Numbered from the stretch's first letter, positions 19,016-29,583 are shown. The stretch: DNA of 64,000 bases from Candidatus Vicinibacter proximus (GCA_016713905.1 JADJOE010000003.1:2170001-2234000); one strand, 5' to 3'. Notes: generated by a model not told the origin, from the sequence alone. Numbers and translations are program-made.

Positions 19016-20149
19016 GAGAAGAAGTTCCTATTCCAAAATTTATTCCTCCATCCTGGACCAACAAAGGATTTCGTTGAATCAAGCCATTACTTTCTACAAC
19101 AGGTAGTTGTGGCCCACGCCAACTTGCATTCGCATCATGATACCATAAGTTATTCGAAAACTTAAAACTTCCAGGTAAGGTGTTGGGACCAATGTTGACA
19201 TCTGTGGACAAACTATTGTTGACTACGACCAAATTATTCGCGAAAACATTGTACCCACAACTGAAAAAAAACTAGTGTCTGCACTCTCTTGTAAAATTCT
19301 CATGATCCATCTTTCAGGATGATAAATGGTATTGTTGACTACCTGAACATTACGACATCCAACGTAAGCAATAGGCGTTACAGCTCCTTCAAAAATATTG
19401 CCACTGACCAAAATATCTTTTGCTTCATAATTGGCGCCCGGAGGTCTAAAAAAGCAAGCCCGGTACTGCCACCCAAATTCAGACTGCGCTGTCCTCCATT
19501 GATAAAATAATTTTTTTTCGATGTGTAAATTACTGCTCCCACCCTTTGCCTGTATGCTGTTGCTGCCTTGTTGTACAAATCGGCATTGACGTATATTACC
19601 ATAATGACAACCGACCATGTCGATGCCTGATCCACCGGTAGAACCATTTTCAAACTGACAATTGATAATTTCAAAAGAGTCCAGCCCGGAAAGTTTGAGC
19701 ATGTCGTTGTTACCTGTAGCTGCCATGTCGCGGAAGACAATATTCTCCATCACCACTTTTTTTGCGGCACTCTCGAAAGTTCCACCATCGTCCAGATTCA
19801 TTCCATTTCCACTCTGTCCTCTTACGGTAAAGTTTGATAAATGCACATACTGCAAATCTGTAAAATGCATGGATTCGGATCCACCGCTGAACACCACACG
19901 CGCAGCATCCGTACCGCGCATGAAAATCCATTTGGACGGCGTACCTTTTAAATTTTCAATAAAAAAAGGTCCCGAATAATTAGCAGGATAAATCAAGATG
20001 GTATCTCCCGGGATGGCCACTCTCGCTGCCAGGCCAGGATTGCTGTAAGCCTTTCCCGGACCAACTTCAAGAACCCTTTGTCCGAAGGCTACCGGAATGA
20101 GCAAACTGTTCAAAAAAATAAATAGACCCAAAAAAATAAATTTCTTCAT
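19005..20149 (-). CDS. Exported right-handed beta-helix protein, frameshifted and 3'-truncated
   Basis: The main fragment 19223-20149 (308 residues) has a signal peptide (MKKFIFLGLFIFL ending AFGQ). It is followed by parallel beta-helix rungs typical of pectate-lyase-like or NosD-type proteins (VMENIVFRDM, FEIINCQFENGS, ILVSGNIFEGAV, VQVVNNTIYH). A one-base gain at an eight-T run (19511-19518) and a compensating one at a six-A run (19448-19453) make one stretch unreadable. A third shift near 19245 leads into 19005-19232 (FKFSNNLWYHDAN ... DGGINFGIGTSSPA). The reading ends exactly where the tRNA half begins, without the IGAG-type ending or sorting domain expected, so the 3' end is lost. Confidence 0.75.
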
Positions 20150-20262
20150 TTTTTATGCTTTATTCAATTGGAGAAAAAATATGCACAACGAGATATCTAC
20201 AAGATACCCTGCACTATGATGTTATTTCAATTTTAAAACTGAATATTGAAAAATGCTCTTTC

Positions 20263-20724
20263 TTACATTCTGAACATCGGCCGCTCCACATTCCAGATGC
20301 CAAAAGGAATCATCAGAATAATGATCAGGATCGCGATGGTAAAACCACATAAATCCGGTTTTGAATTTTTGTGCATCGGTGGATTGTTTTTTGCTTTGGA
20401 AGCTCCTATTTGCGCAACGATGATACCAATCACCATTCCCATCATGTGCTCTACACTCCAAAATCTTTGTGCGGAATCCTTCATAGATCCACCAAAATTA
20501 GCCATGATGTCTTTCATCATAGGTGAAACTCCAAAATACAAGGCAAGTCCTATGACCAGCTGACTGTGCAACAAGAGCATCAAATAGGTATTGAGTTTTT
20601 TGTCCTTATCCGAATACACCAGTCCGGATTTCCAACCATTGTAATTGTTATAAATGACCACAACAGCCATGCCAAGGACCAACCATCTCAGCCAGGAATG
20701 TAAGTTTAAAAGGATTTCGTACAT
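20263..20724 (-). CDS. Small multi-pass inner-membrane protein
   Basis: The start ATG at 20724 (MYEILLNLHSWLRWLVLG) is chosen over an upstream start at 20835 because it begins at the first membrane helix. The 153-residue protein has four hydrophobic segments: LRWLVLGMAVVVIY, LMLLLHSQLVIGLALYFG, MMGMVIGIIVAQIG and FTIAILIIILMIPFGIW. His residues lie at the start of helices 1 and 2 (LHSW, LLHSQ) and near helix 3 (VEHMMG). That arrangement is seen in cytochrome-like or haem-binding four-helix membrane proteins, but I cannot name a family with certainty. Monocistronic, between the beta-helix gene and the divergent BatD-like genes. Confidence 0.75.
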   Translation of the reverse strand: MYEILLNLHSWLRWLVLGMAVVVIYNNYNGWKSGLVYSDKDKKLNTYLMLLLHSQLVIGLALYFGVSPMMKDIMANFGGSMKDSAQRFWSVEHMMGMVIGIIVAQIGASKAKNNPPMHKNSKPDLCGFTIAILIIILMIPFGIWNVERPMFRM

Positions 20725-20994
20725 GATTTTTAAGTTTTGTTTGTGTTGACCAAAAGATATATTCATTTCTTTCATCGAATACTGTGCGAATCTAAGTGGA
20801 AAAAATGAAATTTTTAGATTAGTTTTTAATAACACTCCCGGTTGTAAAAGCTAAAAACCAATGCATGATTGAACTTTCGGCAAAAGTATCCTTTGATCTG
20901 GCTTGAAATAAATGAATTCAAAAAATTTCACAAAAATTTACAATCCAAATTAAGCAATTTCGTTCCATCCTTGTTCTCATCCAAAATGATGCAT

Positions 20995-21471
20995 ATGAAA
21001 ATTCTGTACTTGATTTGTTTTGGCCTGTCAGGCCTGATCATCCGGGCCCAGGATCCTCATTTTAAAGTGGAGGTAAGTTCTGATACCATTCTCCTGGGTA
21101 ATTATTTTGAACTCAAATACACCATTGAAAACACACAAGGGGATTTTACACCACCTGAGTTCAGCGGACTTAAACTGGTAGCCGGACCCAACCACGCTTC
21201 TTCCTATTCCATTATGAATGGGAAAGTCAAACAAAGTACCAGCTACATCTATTTTTTAAAACCTGAAGCAGAAGGACAATACATCATAGAAGCAGCTCAA
21301 CTCAAAACTGAGGAGGGTATTCTCAAAACTCCCGTTGTAAAGATCCATGTGGTATCCAATCCAAATGGAGTACGCCAAAACCCGGGGCGATCCATGGAAT
21401 TTGAAGATCCGGATGTACAAATCATCACGCCAAAAGATACAAAGAAGAAAAAGAAAGTATATAAACTCTGA
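20995..21471 (+). CDS. Exported BatD N-terminal-like protein
   Basis: I choose MKILYLICFGLSGLIIRAQ (ATG 20995) as the start because it is a clear signal peptide. The longer ORF from 20869 adds an unlikely tail. The mature part is about 140 residues: FKVEVSSDTILLGNYFELKYTIEN, then GLKLVAGPNHASSYSIMNGK and YIYFLKPEAEGQYII. It matches the first immunoglobulin-like domain of BatD and the same region of the next gene. It ends with a lysine-rich tail (KKKKKVYKL) instead of further domains and a membrane anchor. The stop codon shares its last base with the next ATG (TGATG), so the two genes are coupled. Confidence 0.85.
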   Translation: MKILYLICFGLSGLIIRAQDPHFKVEVSSDTILLGNYFELKYTIENTQGDFTPPEFSGLKLVAGPNHASSYSIMNGKVKQSTSYIYFLKPEAEGQYIIEAAQLKTEEGILKTPVVKIHVVSNPNGVRQNPGRSMEFEDPDVQIITPKDTKKKKKVYKL

Positions 21472-23109
21472 TGCCCGCTAAGCAATTTTTTTTAGTTATT
21501 TTCTGTTTGCTGTCAAATACGTTGTTTGCGCAGTTCCCTTCTTTTGTAGCAGAAGTGGAAACCCGTCAGGCTTTGGTCGGCAGTCCTTTTAACATCGAAT
21601 TCAGCCTTAAAAATGCAGAGGGTACCGGATTTACCGCACCTGATTTTGGTGGGCTGCAGGTAGTAGCAGGTCCAAGCAGATCCATGCAGACAACAGTCAT
21701 CAATGGAAGGATGAGCTCCTCCATTGGATATGTATATTCTTTGGTCGGAACAAAACCTGGAACTTACATCATCAGTCCGGCGAAAATTAGAACCGGAAGT
21801 AAAGTACTTAATACGCAGCCCATCACTATTCAAATCATCCAGGCCAGCAAATCTGCACAAACAGGTAAAAACTACTACATCGAAGCCACCCTCAGCAACG
21901 AAAAAGCGTACATCGGTCAGCAGGTAATCCTTACCTACAAACTTTATACCCGGGAAAGCATCCGCAACATTGAGGTGGTCTCCTCCCCTAAACTCGAAGA
22001 CTTCTACAAAGAATACATCGCCAATGGGGATGGCAATCCTAAAAGAGAAATTATCCACGGACAGGATTATACCACCAAAGTTCTTGGCAGGATCGCACTT
22101 TTTCCGATCAAGAAGGGTCAGATAAAAATCGAACCTACTACGTATCGCCTCATTCTTGGAGAGGACGACCCCTGGGGCTTTTCTATCCCCTCGATGATGG
22201 GTGGAAGAGCAGAAGTTATTCAGACCAATTCACTCCTCCTAAACATCCTTGATTATCCACAACCTGTACCCGATGGATTCAGCGGAGCAGTAGGATCTTA
22301 TAGGGCAGAATTCAAAGACATCAATAAAGACTACAACCGCAGCGATGCCATCAACATCAGTGTGCTGATCGCAGGAGATGGTAACATGAACAACATTCAA
22401 CCTAAACTTTTCCACAAGACAGTCTTTTTACCATCTCAGATGCCCGTCAGGCAGAACCTCAAAAACTATCAGAAGAACCCGTAATATTAAAAAGCAGACT
22501 GTACGATTATCTGCTTACGCCGAAGAAACCCGGCAAGGCCTTCATCAAAACTGAGTTTTGTTACCTTGATCCGGAAACCAATCAATATAAATTCATCCGT
22601 GACAGCTTTGAAGTACAAATCACTTCCGGGAAGCCGCGCGCCTCTGTACACATTGACGAACTTAAACCCATATCAGGAGTCGTTAAACTTAGTAAGTCTT
22701 CTCCATTTTTTCTCGATCAGCCGGTTAATTTGTTCATCATGTCTTTTCCATTTTTTTTATTGGCTTATTTTCTGTTTTTCAAAAAAGGAAAGGAATATTT
22801 TAGACATCTAAAATCCATTGAACATGAAAAAGCACACATCCCAACATTACACGGACCATCATTTACTTTAAATGATCTTGAAAAATATGTTTTGGCTGGT
22901 TTGACAAAAAATATCCTGAATTAAAAGAACACCAGACGCTTTATGCCATAAAAAATTATCTAAGTAAAGATCGCACAGATCTTCAAAAAGAAAATTTCTT
23001 TGTTTTGATTTCAAAATTGGAAATGCTCAAATTTTCAAACAACAACGATCCCACAGAATTAAATTCAATCAAGGTTCAAATGGATACCTTGATAGGTAAA
23101 ATTTCCTGA
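21471..23109 (+). CDS. batD: BatD family protein, frameshifted
   Basis: The first fragment (21471-22484, 337 residues) has a signal peptide ending LFAQ and BatD immunoglobulin-like domains (GLQVVAGPSRSMQTTVINGR, then QVILTYKLYTRESI, GRIALFPIKKGQIKIEP). Restoring one C near 22412 gives LFTISDARQAEPQ and LYDYLLTPKKPGKAFIKTEF, then a membrane helix (FPFFLLAYFLFFKKG). A second correction near 22897 gives FDKKYPELKEHQTLYAIKNYL and a natural stop at 23107-23109. The total is about 545 residues, the expected BatD size. BatD is linked to aerotolerance operons and MoxR/VWA proteins. BatA, BatB and MoxR are not adjacent here. Confidence 0.85.
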
Positions 23110-23151
23110 TCAATAAATCAGATATTTCCTACAAATTCTAATTCTCCTTAT

Positions 23152-23299
23152 GTGCGTCGCGGTATGCATTCGCGATGAATTACGCTATAAGCATTTTAAA
23201 GGCGACCCGTCAACTAAATCTTTCATGTTCGTCGCGGTTTGCAACAGCGATGTAATATGCTCTAAGCATTTTAAATGCGGCCTGTCAACAAAATCTTTA
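23152..23299. repeat. Two tandem copies of a 75-base dispersed repeat
   Basis: Copy 1 (23152-23226) and copy 2 (23227-23299) share GTCGCGG, then GCGATG, TAAGCATTTTAAA and GTCAAC with AAATCTTT. They align over about 73 bases with roughly three quarters identity. A third copy lies at 27821-27895. All three are intergenic and downstream of genes, as expected for a REP-like element. Confidence 0.8.
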
Positions 23300-23320
23300 C
23301 TTCAACTTGAATTCCAAAAT

Positions 23321-24788
23321 TTATTGAGGTGGATTCCTAAGCTTACTGTGCTTCTGACTGTAAAAGAAATAAATCACAAATCCTATTCCCAACCAAATGA
23401 TCAATCTCAGCCAGGTATCTCCCGGTAGAAAGACCATCATGAACAGGCAGGTCAAAATGCCCATAATCGGAACGAAAGGAACCCAAGGAGTCCTGAAAGC
23501 TCTTGGCGCATCAGGCAAGGTCTTTCTCATCACCAGGACGCCCAGACATACAAGTATAAATGCAAATAGAGTACCTATACTGGTCATCTCGCCCACAACT
23601 CGGGCAGGAATAAATGCTGCAAACAAACTCACGAATATCATGAACAAGAAACTGCTCTTTGCCGGAGTCCTGAATTCAGGATGTACCTCTGAAAATATTT
23701 TTGGAATCAAGCCATCCTGGGACATACTGAAAAATACTCTGGACTGACCCATTAACATCACCAGAATTACGGAAGCATATCCTCCAAGAATGGCCACGAT
23801 AATTGCGCGGTTCAACCAAGGATAATCGGGCACCATAACCCCACTGGCATTAGGAGAACCCATATGGTCAATGGCAACTGCAACCGGCGCTATTCCGTCC
23901 CTTCCTGCAAAAGGAGGTATAATTGGTTACACCGGTCATCACATGCGCAAAAAGGATATACAGTATGGTACAAATAAGTAATGACCCAAGAATACCAATA
24001 GGCATATCTTTTTTGGGATTTATCGCTTCCTGCGCAGCAGTACTGACTGCATCAAATCCAATGTATGCAAAAAACACAATCGCCGCTGCACGGATGATAC
24101 CACTGAATCCAAACTCACCAAATGTTCCTGTATTCTCAGGGATGTATGGATTGTAATTGGAATAATTGATATAACCCCAGCCCAGAATAATAAAGATCAA
24201 AACGACCATTACTTTCAAAGCCACGATAAAGCCATTAAATTTGGCCGATTCACTGGTTCCTTTAATCAGCAACAAACTGACCAACACTACAATGATCACC
24301 GCCGGAAGATTGATGTATCCGCCATCCCAAGGCCCTGCCATATATTCTACCGGCAAATGCACCCCGAATCCTTCTAGGAATTTTCCGAAATATCTGCTCC
24401 AGCTTATACTTACTGTGGCTGCTCCGACTGCGTATTCAAGTACAAGGTCCCAGCCGATGATCCATGCTATAAACTCACCCATAGTTGCATAAGAATAAGT
24501 ATAAGCACTTCCTGCAACTGGTATCATGGATGAAAATTCAGCATAGCATAAACCTGCAAATGCGCATCCTAAACCTGCAACGATAAATGAAATGGTAATG
24601 GCTGGTCCTGCATTGGCTGCCGCAGCACCACCGGTAATTGAAAAAAGTCCTGCTCCAATAATGGCCCCAATACCCAAAAGAATCAAATTAGTCGGTCCAA
24701 GGGTACGCTTCAAAGTGTGCCCCTCATGATCAGCTTGTGATATCAGGTCTTTCATAGGCTTCCTGATAAAGAGCGTGGTTTTTGCCAT
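23321..24788 (-). CDS. APC-superfamily cationic-type amino acid permease, frameshifted
   Basis: Fragments 23868-24788 (306 residues) and 23321-23863 (180 residues) form one transporter of about 489 residues. One missing base between about 23905 and 23925 breaks the frame (TNYTPF ... then PVAVAIDHMG). The N-terminus has the APC signature LILLGIGAIIGAGLFSITG in helix 1. About twelve hydrophobic segments follow, including IAWIIGWDLVLEYAVG and FFAYIGFDAVSTAAQEAINP. This last motif is typical of the YfnA/CAT-like branch that imports amino acids by proton symport. It is divergently transcribed from a second APC permease 68 bases away if that gene starts at its first ATG (24856). Confidence 0.9.
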
Positions 24789-24936
24789 AGAATTTGGTTT
24801 TGTTTTGTCTTGTTTGAAAAAACCAAAGGTATATAAATTTCGATAATCTGCTCTTTTGAAAGATTTTCAGGGCCGGGAAGAAAAATCTTCCAATTATATG
24901 GAATCTCTTACCTTAGGCCCTCAAACTTTTCGAAAA

Positions 24937-26366
24937 ATGAATACCAGAAAGCTCACACTCACCGACGGTGTCATGTTGGTCTCAGGATCTATGATTGGTT
25001 CGGGAATTTTTTATCGTCAGCGCCGACATCTCCCGTAATCTTGGAGGTGGAGGTTGGATGATGCTAACCTGGCTCCTCGCCGGTCTGATGACCATATTAG
25101 CGGCTCTCAGTTATGGCGAACTGGCAGCTATGATGCCTTCAGCAGGAGGGCAGTATGTGTATCTGAAGAGGGCCTATGGGCCAAGAACGGCTTTTCTTTA
25201 TGGCTGGACTTTGTTTGCTGTTATACAGACAGGAACAATTGCTGCCGTAGGGGTCGCTTTTGCGAAATTCAGCGGGGTCATCTTCCCTTTCTTTAGCGAA
25301 AAAATATTTTACTGGATCTTGGGTTTTAAAAATAAGTGCGGCACAGATTCTTGCCATCCTTTCCATTGTTTTCCTGAGTTGGCTCAATTCCAGAGGTATC
25401 CGCAATGGAAGCCTGCTCCAGCGCACATTTACATTTGCAAAACTGGCAGCATTGTTTGGCCTGATCATAGCCGGCTTGCTTTACTTTGATGGCAATACTT
25501 GGGAACTCAACTGGAATTCTTTCTGGTCAGCAGCATCTACTACCCAAGATAAATCAACCGGACAATGGAGTATAGTGAGCCTTAGTGGGTTGACCCTGCT
25601 TAGTGCCTTTGGCGTATCTATGGTGGGATCTTTGTTCTCGAGTGATGCATGGAATAACGTCACTTTTGTGTCCGGAGAGATGGAAAATCCAGCTAAAAAT
25701 GTAGCGAAAAGTATGGTGTTGGGAACTATTGTGGTAACTGGGATATACTTATTGGCAAATGTTGTCTTTCTTGGATTACTACCTGCAATAGGTTCTCCGG
25801 ATGGTTACGGCGTCATGGAGCGCGGCATCCAATTTGCAACCAACGATCGCGTCGGCACTGCAGCTGCTTACCAGATCTTTGGAGATGCTTCCTTGTACAT
25901 CATGGCAATTCTCATTATGGTTTCGACCTTTGGCTGCAACAACGGACTTATACTTTCAGGTGCAAGAGTGTATCAGGTCATGGCCAAAGATGGCTTATTC
26001 TTCAAACAAGCCGCTGAAATCAACGACGCACAAGTACCCGGAAAAGCGCTTTGGTTTCAATGTCTGTGGACGAGTCTTTTATGTTTATCCGGTACTTACG
26101 GTGACCTGTTGGATTACGTTGTTTTCGCTGTTTTGGTTTTTTATATTCTCACGGTAGGTGGTGTATTCATTTTAAGAAAAAAAAATCCTGAAGAACCACG
26201 CCCATACATGACCCCTGGCTATCCTTTTGTACCAGCATTATATATTTTCCTGGCCATTGCTGTATGCATACTTTTACTCATCTACAAACCCAATTACACC
26301 TGGCCTGGATTAGGCATCGTCTTGGCAGGTTTTCCTATTTATTTTCTGATCAACAAGAAGAAATGA
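24937..26366 (+). CDS. APC-superfamily amino acid transporter, LAT-like, frameshifted
   Basis: Three fragments (24856-25038, 24995-25489, 25260-26366) join into one protein of about 475 residues. One T must be removed from a six-T run at 25007-25012 and one A from a five-A run near 25329. The reconstruction contains LTLTDGVMLVSGSMIGSGIF (helix 1), then GELAAMMPSAGGQYVYLKRAYG and FVSGEMENPAKNVAKSM. It ends with KKNPEEPRPYMTPGYPFVP followed by two helices. This is the pattern of LAT/SLC7-type exchangers, about twelve helices. ATG 24937 (MNTRKL) is chosen, with ATG at 24856 or 24898 as alternatives. The stop codon overlaps an 8-base tandem repeat. Confidence 0.9.
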
Positions 26367-26392
26367 GGAAATGAGGAAATGAGGAAATGAGC
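26361..26392. repeat. Four tandem copies of an 8-base unit
   Basis: AAATGAGG occurs three times in a row, then AAATGAGC. The first copy includes the TGA stop codon of the permease, so slippage would not alter the protein. A short minisatellite with no obvious role. Confidence 0.9.
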
Positions 26393-26571
26393 AAATTAGC
26401 TAATGAGTTAATTTGAAAATTGGTAAGAAAAGTGCAAATTTAAAATTGGTCATTTGACGTTTACCAGCATCAAGTGATCCACGTGCTTTTGAACCAACGT
26501 TCCATTATAAAATCATAATAAATTCTTTGAGTAAAATAAATTTACATACCTAGATCTATGCACACGACCGG

Positions 26572-27734
26572 ATGAAAAAGAAATATGATGTGATCATAAT
26601 TGGTGGGGGACCTTCGGGATCATCAGCAGGTATTACAGCATTGAAAAAAGGTTTGAGTTGTTGCATCATTGATAAAAGTAGTTTTCCTAGAAAAAAATTG
26701 TGCGGTGGATTGCTTACTCAAAAAACAATTGACTTGCTAAAGCAAATCAGTTGTGATTTAAATATTAATTCGCTGTACAATTTGATATCTAATAATGTGG
26801 AATTGCGGTTCAATAAAGAAGAAATAGTTTCTTTCAACACCAATATTCCATTGTATTTTACTTACAGAGAAGATTTTGACCATCACCTACATCAACATTT
26901 TATCAATAAAGGTGGAGACGTTTATCATCACAGTATTTCCACTCAAAACTTTCATCCCGAAAATAACAGCATAATTTTCGGCGAACAAACTTTGGAATAC
27001 AATTACCTCATCGGAGCAGATGGTGCCAACAGCGTTACCAGAAAGCTTATTGACAAAAATTATAAACCGGATGGCTTGTGTATGGAAATGGAGATAGACT
27101 ATGATCTTCTCAAATCACGAGAAAAAATCTTACCTCTGTATATTTTGGTGTGGTGCCAAATGGCTATGCCTGGATTTTTCCAAAGCAAAACGGCTATACG
27201 GTGGGCGTAGGTTGTCCGGCAAATTCAAAGACAGACATCAAAAAAATATTCCATCATTTTATGCAGGTAATAGGTGTTGACTTTGGATCTGCTGCTGTAA
27301 AAGGAGCCTTCATTCCTTATGGCAGACAACCTTCTGCTCTTGCAAACGGCAACATCTTACTCGTTGGAGATTCGGCAGGGCTGGTGGATCCGGTAAATGG
27401 AGAGGGTATCTATTTTGCTCTTTTGTCTGGGAAGATGGCTATAGAATCCATTATGGACGTTAAGCCTTACCTAAATTTATCCACAGCTTATCATGAAAAA
27501 TCCAAATCTATGATTCAGATTATTCGTGAAGGCACATTAATACATAAATTATTATTCAACAAATACATAGGTCCACTGTTTTTTAGAATTATGAAAGGAC
27601 ACCATCTCTCCGGAAAATATTTTGTCGACAAAATGGTTTCTAATTATACTTACAGCTACATGCAAATAATTAAACTAATTTTTGATTACAAAAAAGAAAG
27701 AAAATTGGTAAGTAAGAGAGATGGTATAAGTTAA
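26572..27734 (+). CDS. Geranylgeranyl-reductase-like FAD-dependent oxidoreductase, frameshifted
   Basis: Fragments 26572-27210 (212 residues) and 27150-27734 (194 residues) join if one T is restored in the four-T run near 27146. That gives YFGVVPNGYAWIFPK and a total of about 387 residues. The N-terminus has the FAD dinucleotide-binding motif GGGPSG (residues 11-16). CGGLLT follows near residue 44, as in the geranylgeranyl reductase family. The second part has LLVGDSAGLVDPVNGEGI, the conserved FAD ribityl-binding GD motif. Such enzymes reduce polyprenyl chains of lipids or quinones, and the substrate here is not known. It is monocistronic. Confidence 0.9.
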
Positions 27735-27820
27735 CTTGAACATTTAATTTTAGAAAACTTGTTCTTCAAGAGAATGTGAAAATTTGAAAATGTGTTATTC
27801 AGCTAATAAAAAACACATGT

Positions 27821-27895
27821 ATGTTTGTCGCGGTTTGCAACTACAATGCTATATTAAATAAGCATTTTAAATACGGCCTGCTAACTAAATCATGT
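27821..27895. repeat. Third copy of the 75-base dispersed repeat
   Basis: It contains TTGTCGCGGTTTGCAAC, TAAGCATTTTAAA and ACGGCCTG, in the same order and spacing as the copies at 23152-23299. It lies in the 277-base gap between two convergent genes. Confidence 0.8.
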
Positions 27896-28011
27896 AATAC
27901 AATCAATGTCTTTGCAACAATGCCAATCCATTGCATTAATAAATCTTAAAACAAATTAAAAAACATCTTTTGGCAAATCTTCTTCTGCTTCGGTGTAATG
28001 CTCGTGTAATT

Positions 28012-28737
28012 CTACCGGCTTAGTTTTTGTTTTTTGCTGGTGCGCATTTGAATTAAATTAACCAAAAATGCAAATCCCATAGAGAAATAAATGTATCCTT
28101 TTGGAATATGGATATCAAATCCTTCGGCCACCAATGCAAAGCCTATTAATAATAAAAAGCTCAGGGCAAGAATTTTAAAAGCAGGATGTCTGTCAACAAA
28201 ATCAGCCACCGGAGTGGCAGCCCACATCATAATCCCAACTGAAATAATAACAGCCGTACACATCACCCACAGATGTTCAGCCAGTCCTACTGCCGTAATA
28301 ATGCTATCCAGTGAAAATACCAGATCCATGATCATGATCTGCACAATTACTGCATTAAAACTTAATCTGTTGAATTCTTTGGACTCGTCCCCTTCTTCCC
28401 CTTCAGTTTTATGATAGATTTCTGTAGAGCTTTTGTACACTAAAAACAAACCACCTGCTATCAGGATGAGATCTTTTCCGGAAATTCCGTTATCCAGAAT
28501 GGTGAAGAGGTCATTCTTAAGTTTCATGATCCAGGTAATTACCGTCAGCAATCCAAGTCGCATGAACATAGCAAGAAACAAACCTAACTGTCTTGCCCTT
28601 TTTTGCAACTCCTGGGCAAATATAAGGCATTCCCTGAAATGGGCCATTTGATAAGCCAAATATGGAACCAACAACAGCATCAAACTATGATTTGGATCCT
28701 TTCCTGTGCTTACCCGTATAAGCTTTCTCACCGGCAC
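28012..28737 (-). CDS. TerC family membrane protein, N-terminally truncated
   Basis: From ELQKRARQLGLFLAMFMRLG onward (about base 28,620 downward) the protein follows the TerC family closely. It has SGKDLILIAGGLFLVYKSSTEI, then DLVFSLDSIITAVGL, with later helices AVIISVGIMMWAATPV and FLLLIGFALVAEG. The family's first helix, with its conserved VDNIIF acidic motif, should lie about 40 residues upstream. It is absent: the sequence there is unlike TerC and overlaps the 3' end of the DUF1684 gene. Compare the complete paralogue at 45034-45879. The true start is unclear (GTG or ATG within the first 50 codons). The gene is probably 5'-deleted, so function is doubtful. Confidence 0.7.
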   Translation of the reverse strand: MPVRKLIRVSTGKDPNHSLMLLLVPYLAYQMAHFRECLIFAQELQKRARQLGLFLAMFMRLGLLTVITWIMKLKNDLFTILDNGISGKDLILIAGGLFLVYKSSTEIYHKTEGEEGDESKEFNRLSFNAVIVQIMIMDLVFSLDSIITAVGLAEHLWVMCTAVIISVGIMMWAATPVADFVDRHPAFKILALSFLLLIGFALVAEGFDIHIPKGYIYFSMGFAFLVNLIQMRTSKKQKLSR

Positions 28738-29263
28738 GGATGGAGACCTTCAGACGGTTTTCCTCAGGTGGTATTGGACAATTAAAGCCACTGCTGTAGG
28801 CACACCAGGGATTATAAGCATAATTAAAATCCAATGGTAGTTTTCCTTCTTTCAACAGGGAATGGTCTATATCCATGAATCTTCCCCCTCCATAAGTCTC
28901 TACCCCATTGGTTTCATCATAAAAAGGAATAAAAAAGTGATCCGATCCGGGACCGATTCTGGTACTTAAGTAAGCGGTTAAGGTATGCGCCCTTCCTTCA
29001 AGGGTAAAATTCAATAGACCGTACCGAATAAACAATTTTTGTTTACCTGAACTGGTTGGTATGGAAACAGTATCTTTTTTTTCAAATTCCGCAAAATCTG
29101 CCATCAGGGAATGCTTTTCTGATGGCACAAAGTAATGAAGATGTCTTATGTCTTTCTTTGTTATGGGTGATCTGGAATCCGCAAGATGATCTTTGGCAGT
29201 CTGGGCTCTATACTCTTTTAGCTTGTTATCCAAATCCTGTCCTACGCATACCCCTATACACAA
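28685..29263 (-). CDS. DUF1684 family protein, exported
   Basis: A 192-residue protein with a short hydrophobic start (MCIGVCVGQ). The real start may be further upstream, where a basic and hydrophobic stretch could complete a signal peptide. The C-terminal half has the DUF1684 signature: ETYGGGRFMDID, then DFNYAYNPWCAYS, CPIPPEENRL and VSIRAGEKAY. The family is common in Bacteroidota and actinobacteria. Its function is not established. Downstream it overlaps the truncated terC reading frame by 53 bases, which supports a deletion between the two genes. Confidence 0.85.
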   Translation of the reverse strand: MCIGVCVGQDLDNKLKEYRAQTAKDHLADSRSPITKKDIRHLHYFVPSEKHSLMADFAEFEKKDTVSIPTSSGKQKLFIRYGLLNFTLEGRAHTLTAYLSTRIGPGSDHFFIPFYDETNGVETYGGGRFMDIDHSLLKEGKLPLDFNYAYNPWCAYSSGFNCPIPPEENRLKVSIRAGEKAYTGKHRKGSKS

Positions 29264-29583
29264 AAGGAAAAACAGATCATACGAAATTTGATGTATGGTT
29301 CTTTCCTAATTGCAATGCTAATTCTTTCCTTATAATTCATGGTACAAAGTTGATGGTTCTCTGGTGAAAAACAAGTCAAGTACGTAAATTATAAAAGACT
29401 TCAGAATTTATATTTTAATTTAAAATTCTCTTAAATATTATGTGAAAAAATAAATCCCCAACATTGAAGGTTTATTAAGGTACAACCATTCCATCCTAAA
29501 AAGAAGTGCCGCACTACATCAGCAATACGGCACTTTATAAATACAAAATGTCAGAACATTAAAATCAGTTTCTTAAAATATTA
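29264..29583. other. Non-coding region with terminator
   Basis: A 320-base gap. The right third holds the terminator of the DVKA-repeat gene, and the left part should contain the promoter of the DUF1684 gene. A short hydrophobic reading at 29264-29330 may belong to an extended DUF1684 signal peptide. I see nothing else. Confidence 0.4.
29498..29535 (-). terminator. Intrinsic terminator of the DVKA-repeat gene
   Basis: Perfect 8-base arms AAGTGCCG and CGGCACTT (29504-29511, 29528-29535) with a 16-base loop. On the minus strand the stem is followed by CTTTTT. It lies 49 bases past the stop codon at 29584. Confidence 0.75.

Noticed and set aside
23150..23428. 92-codon plus-strand ORF
   Set aside because: It reads through the tandem 75-base repeats and the 3' end of the permease, and its two similar halves are just the repeat translated.
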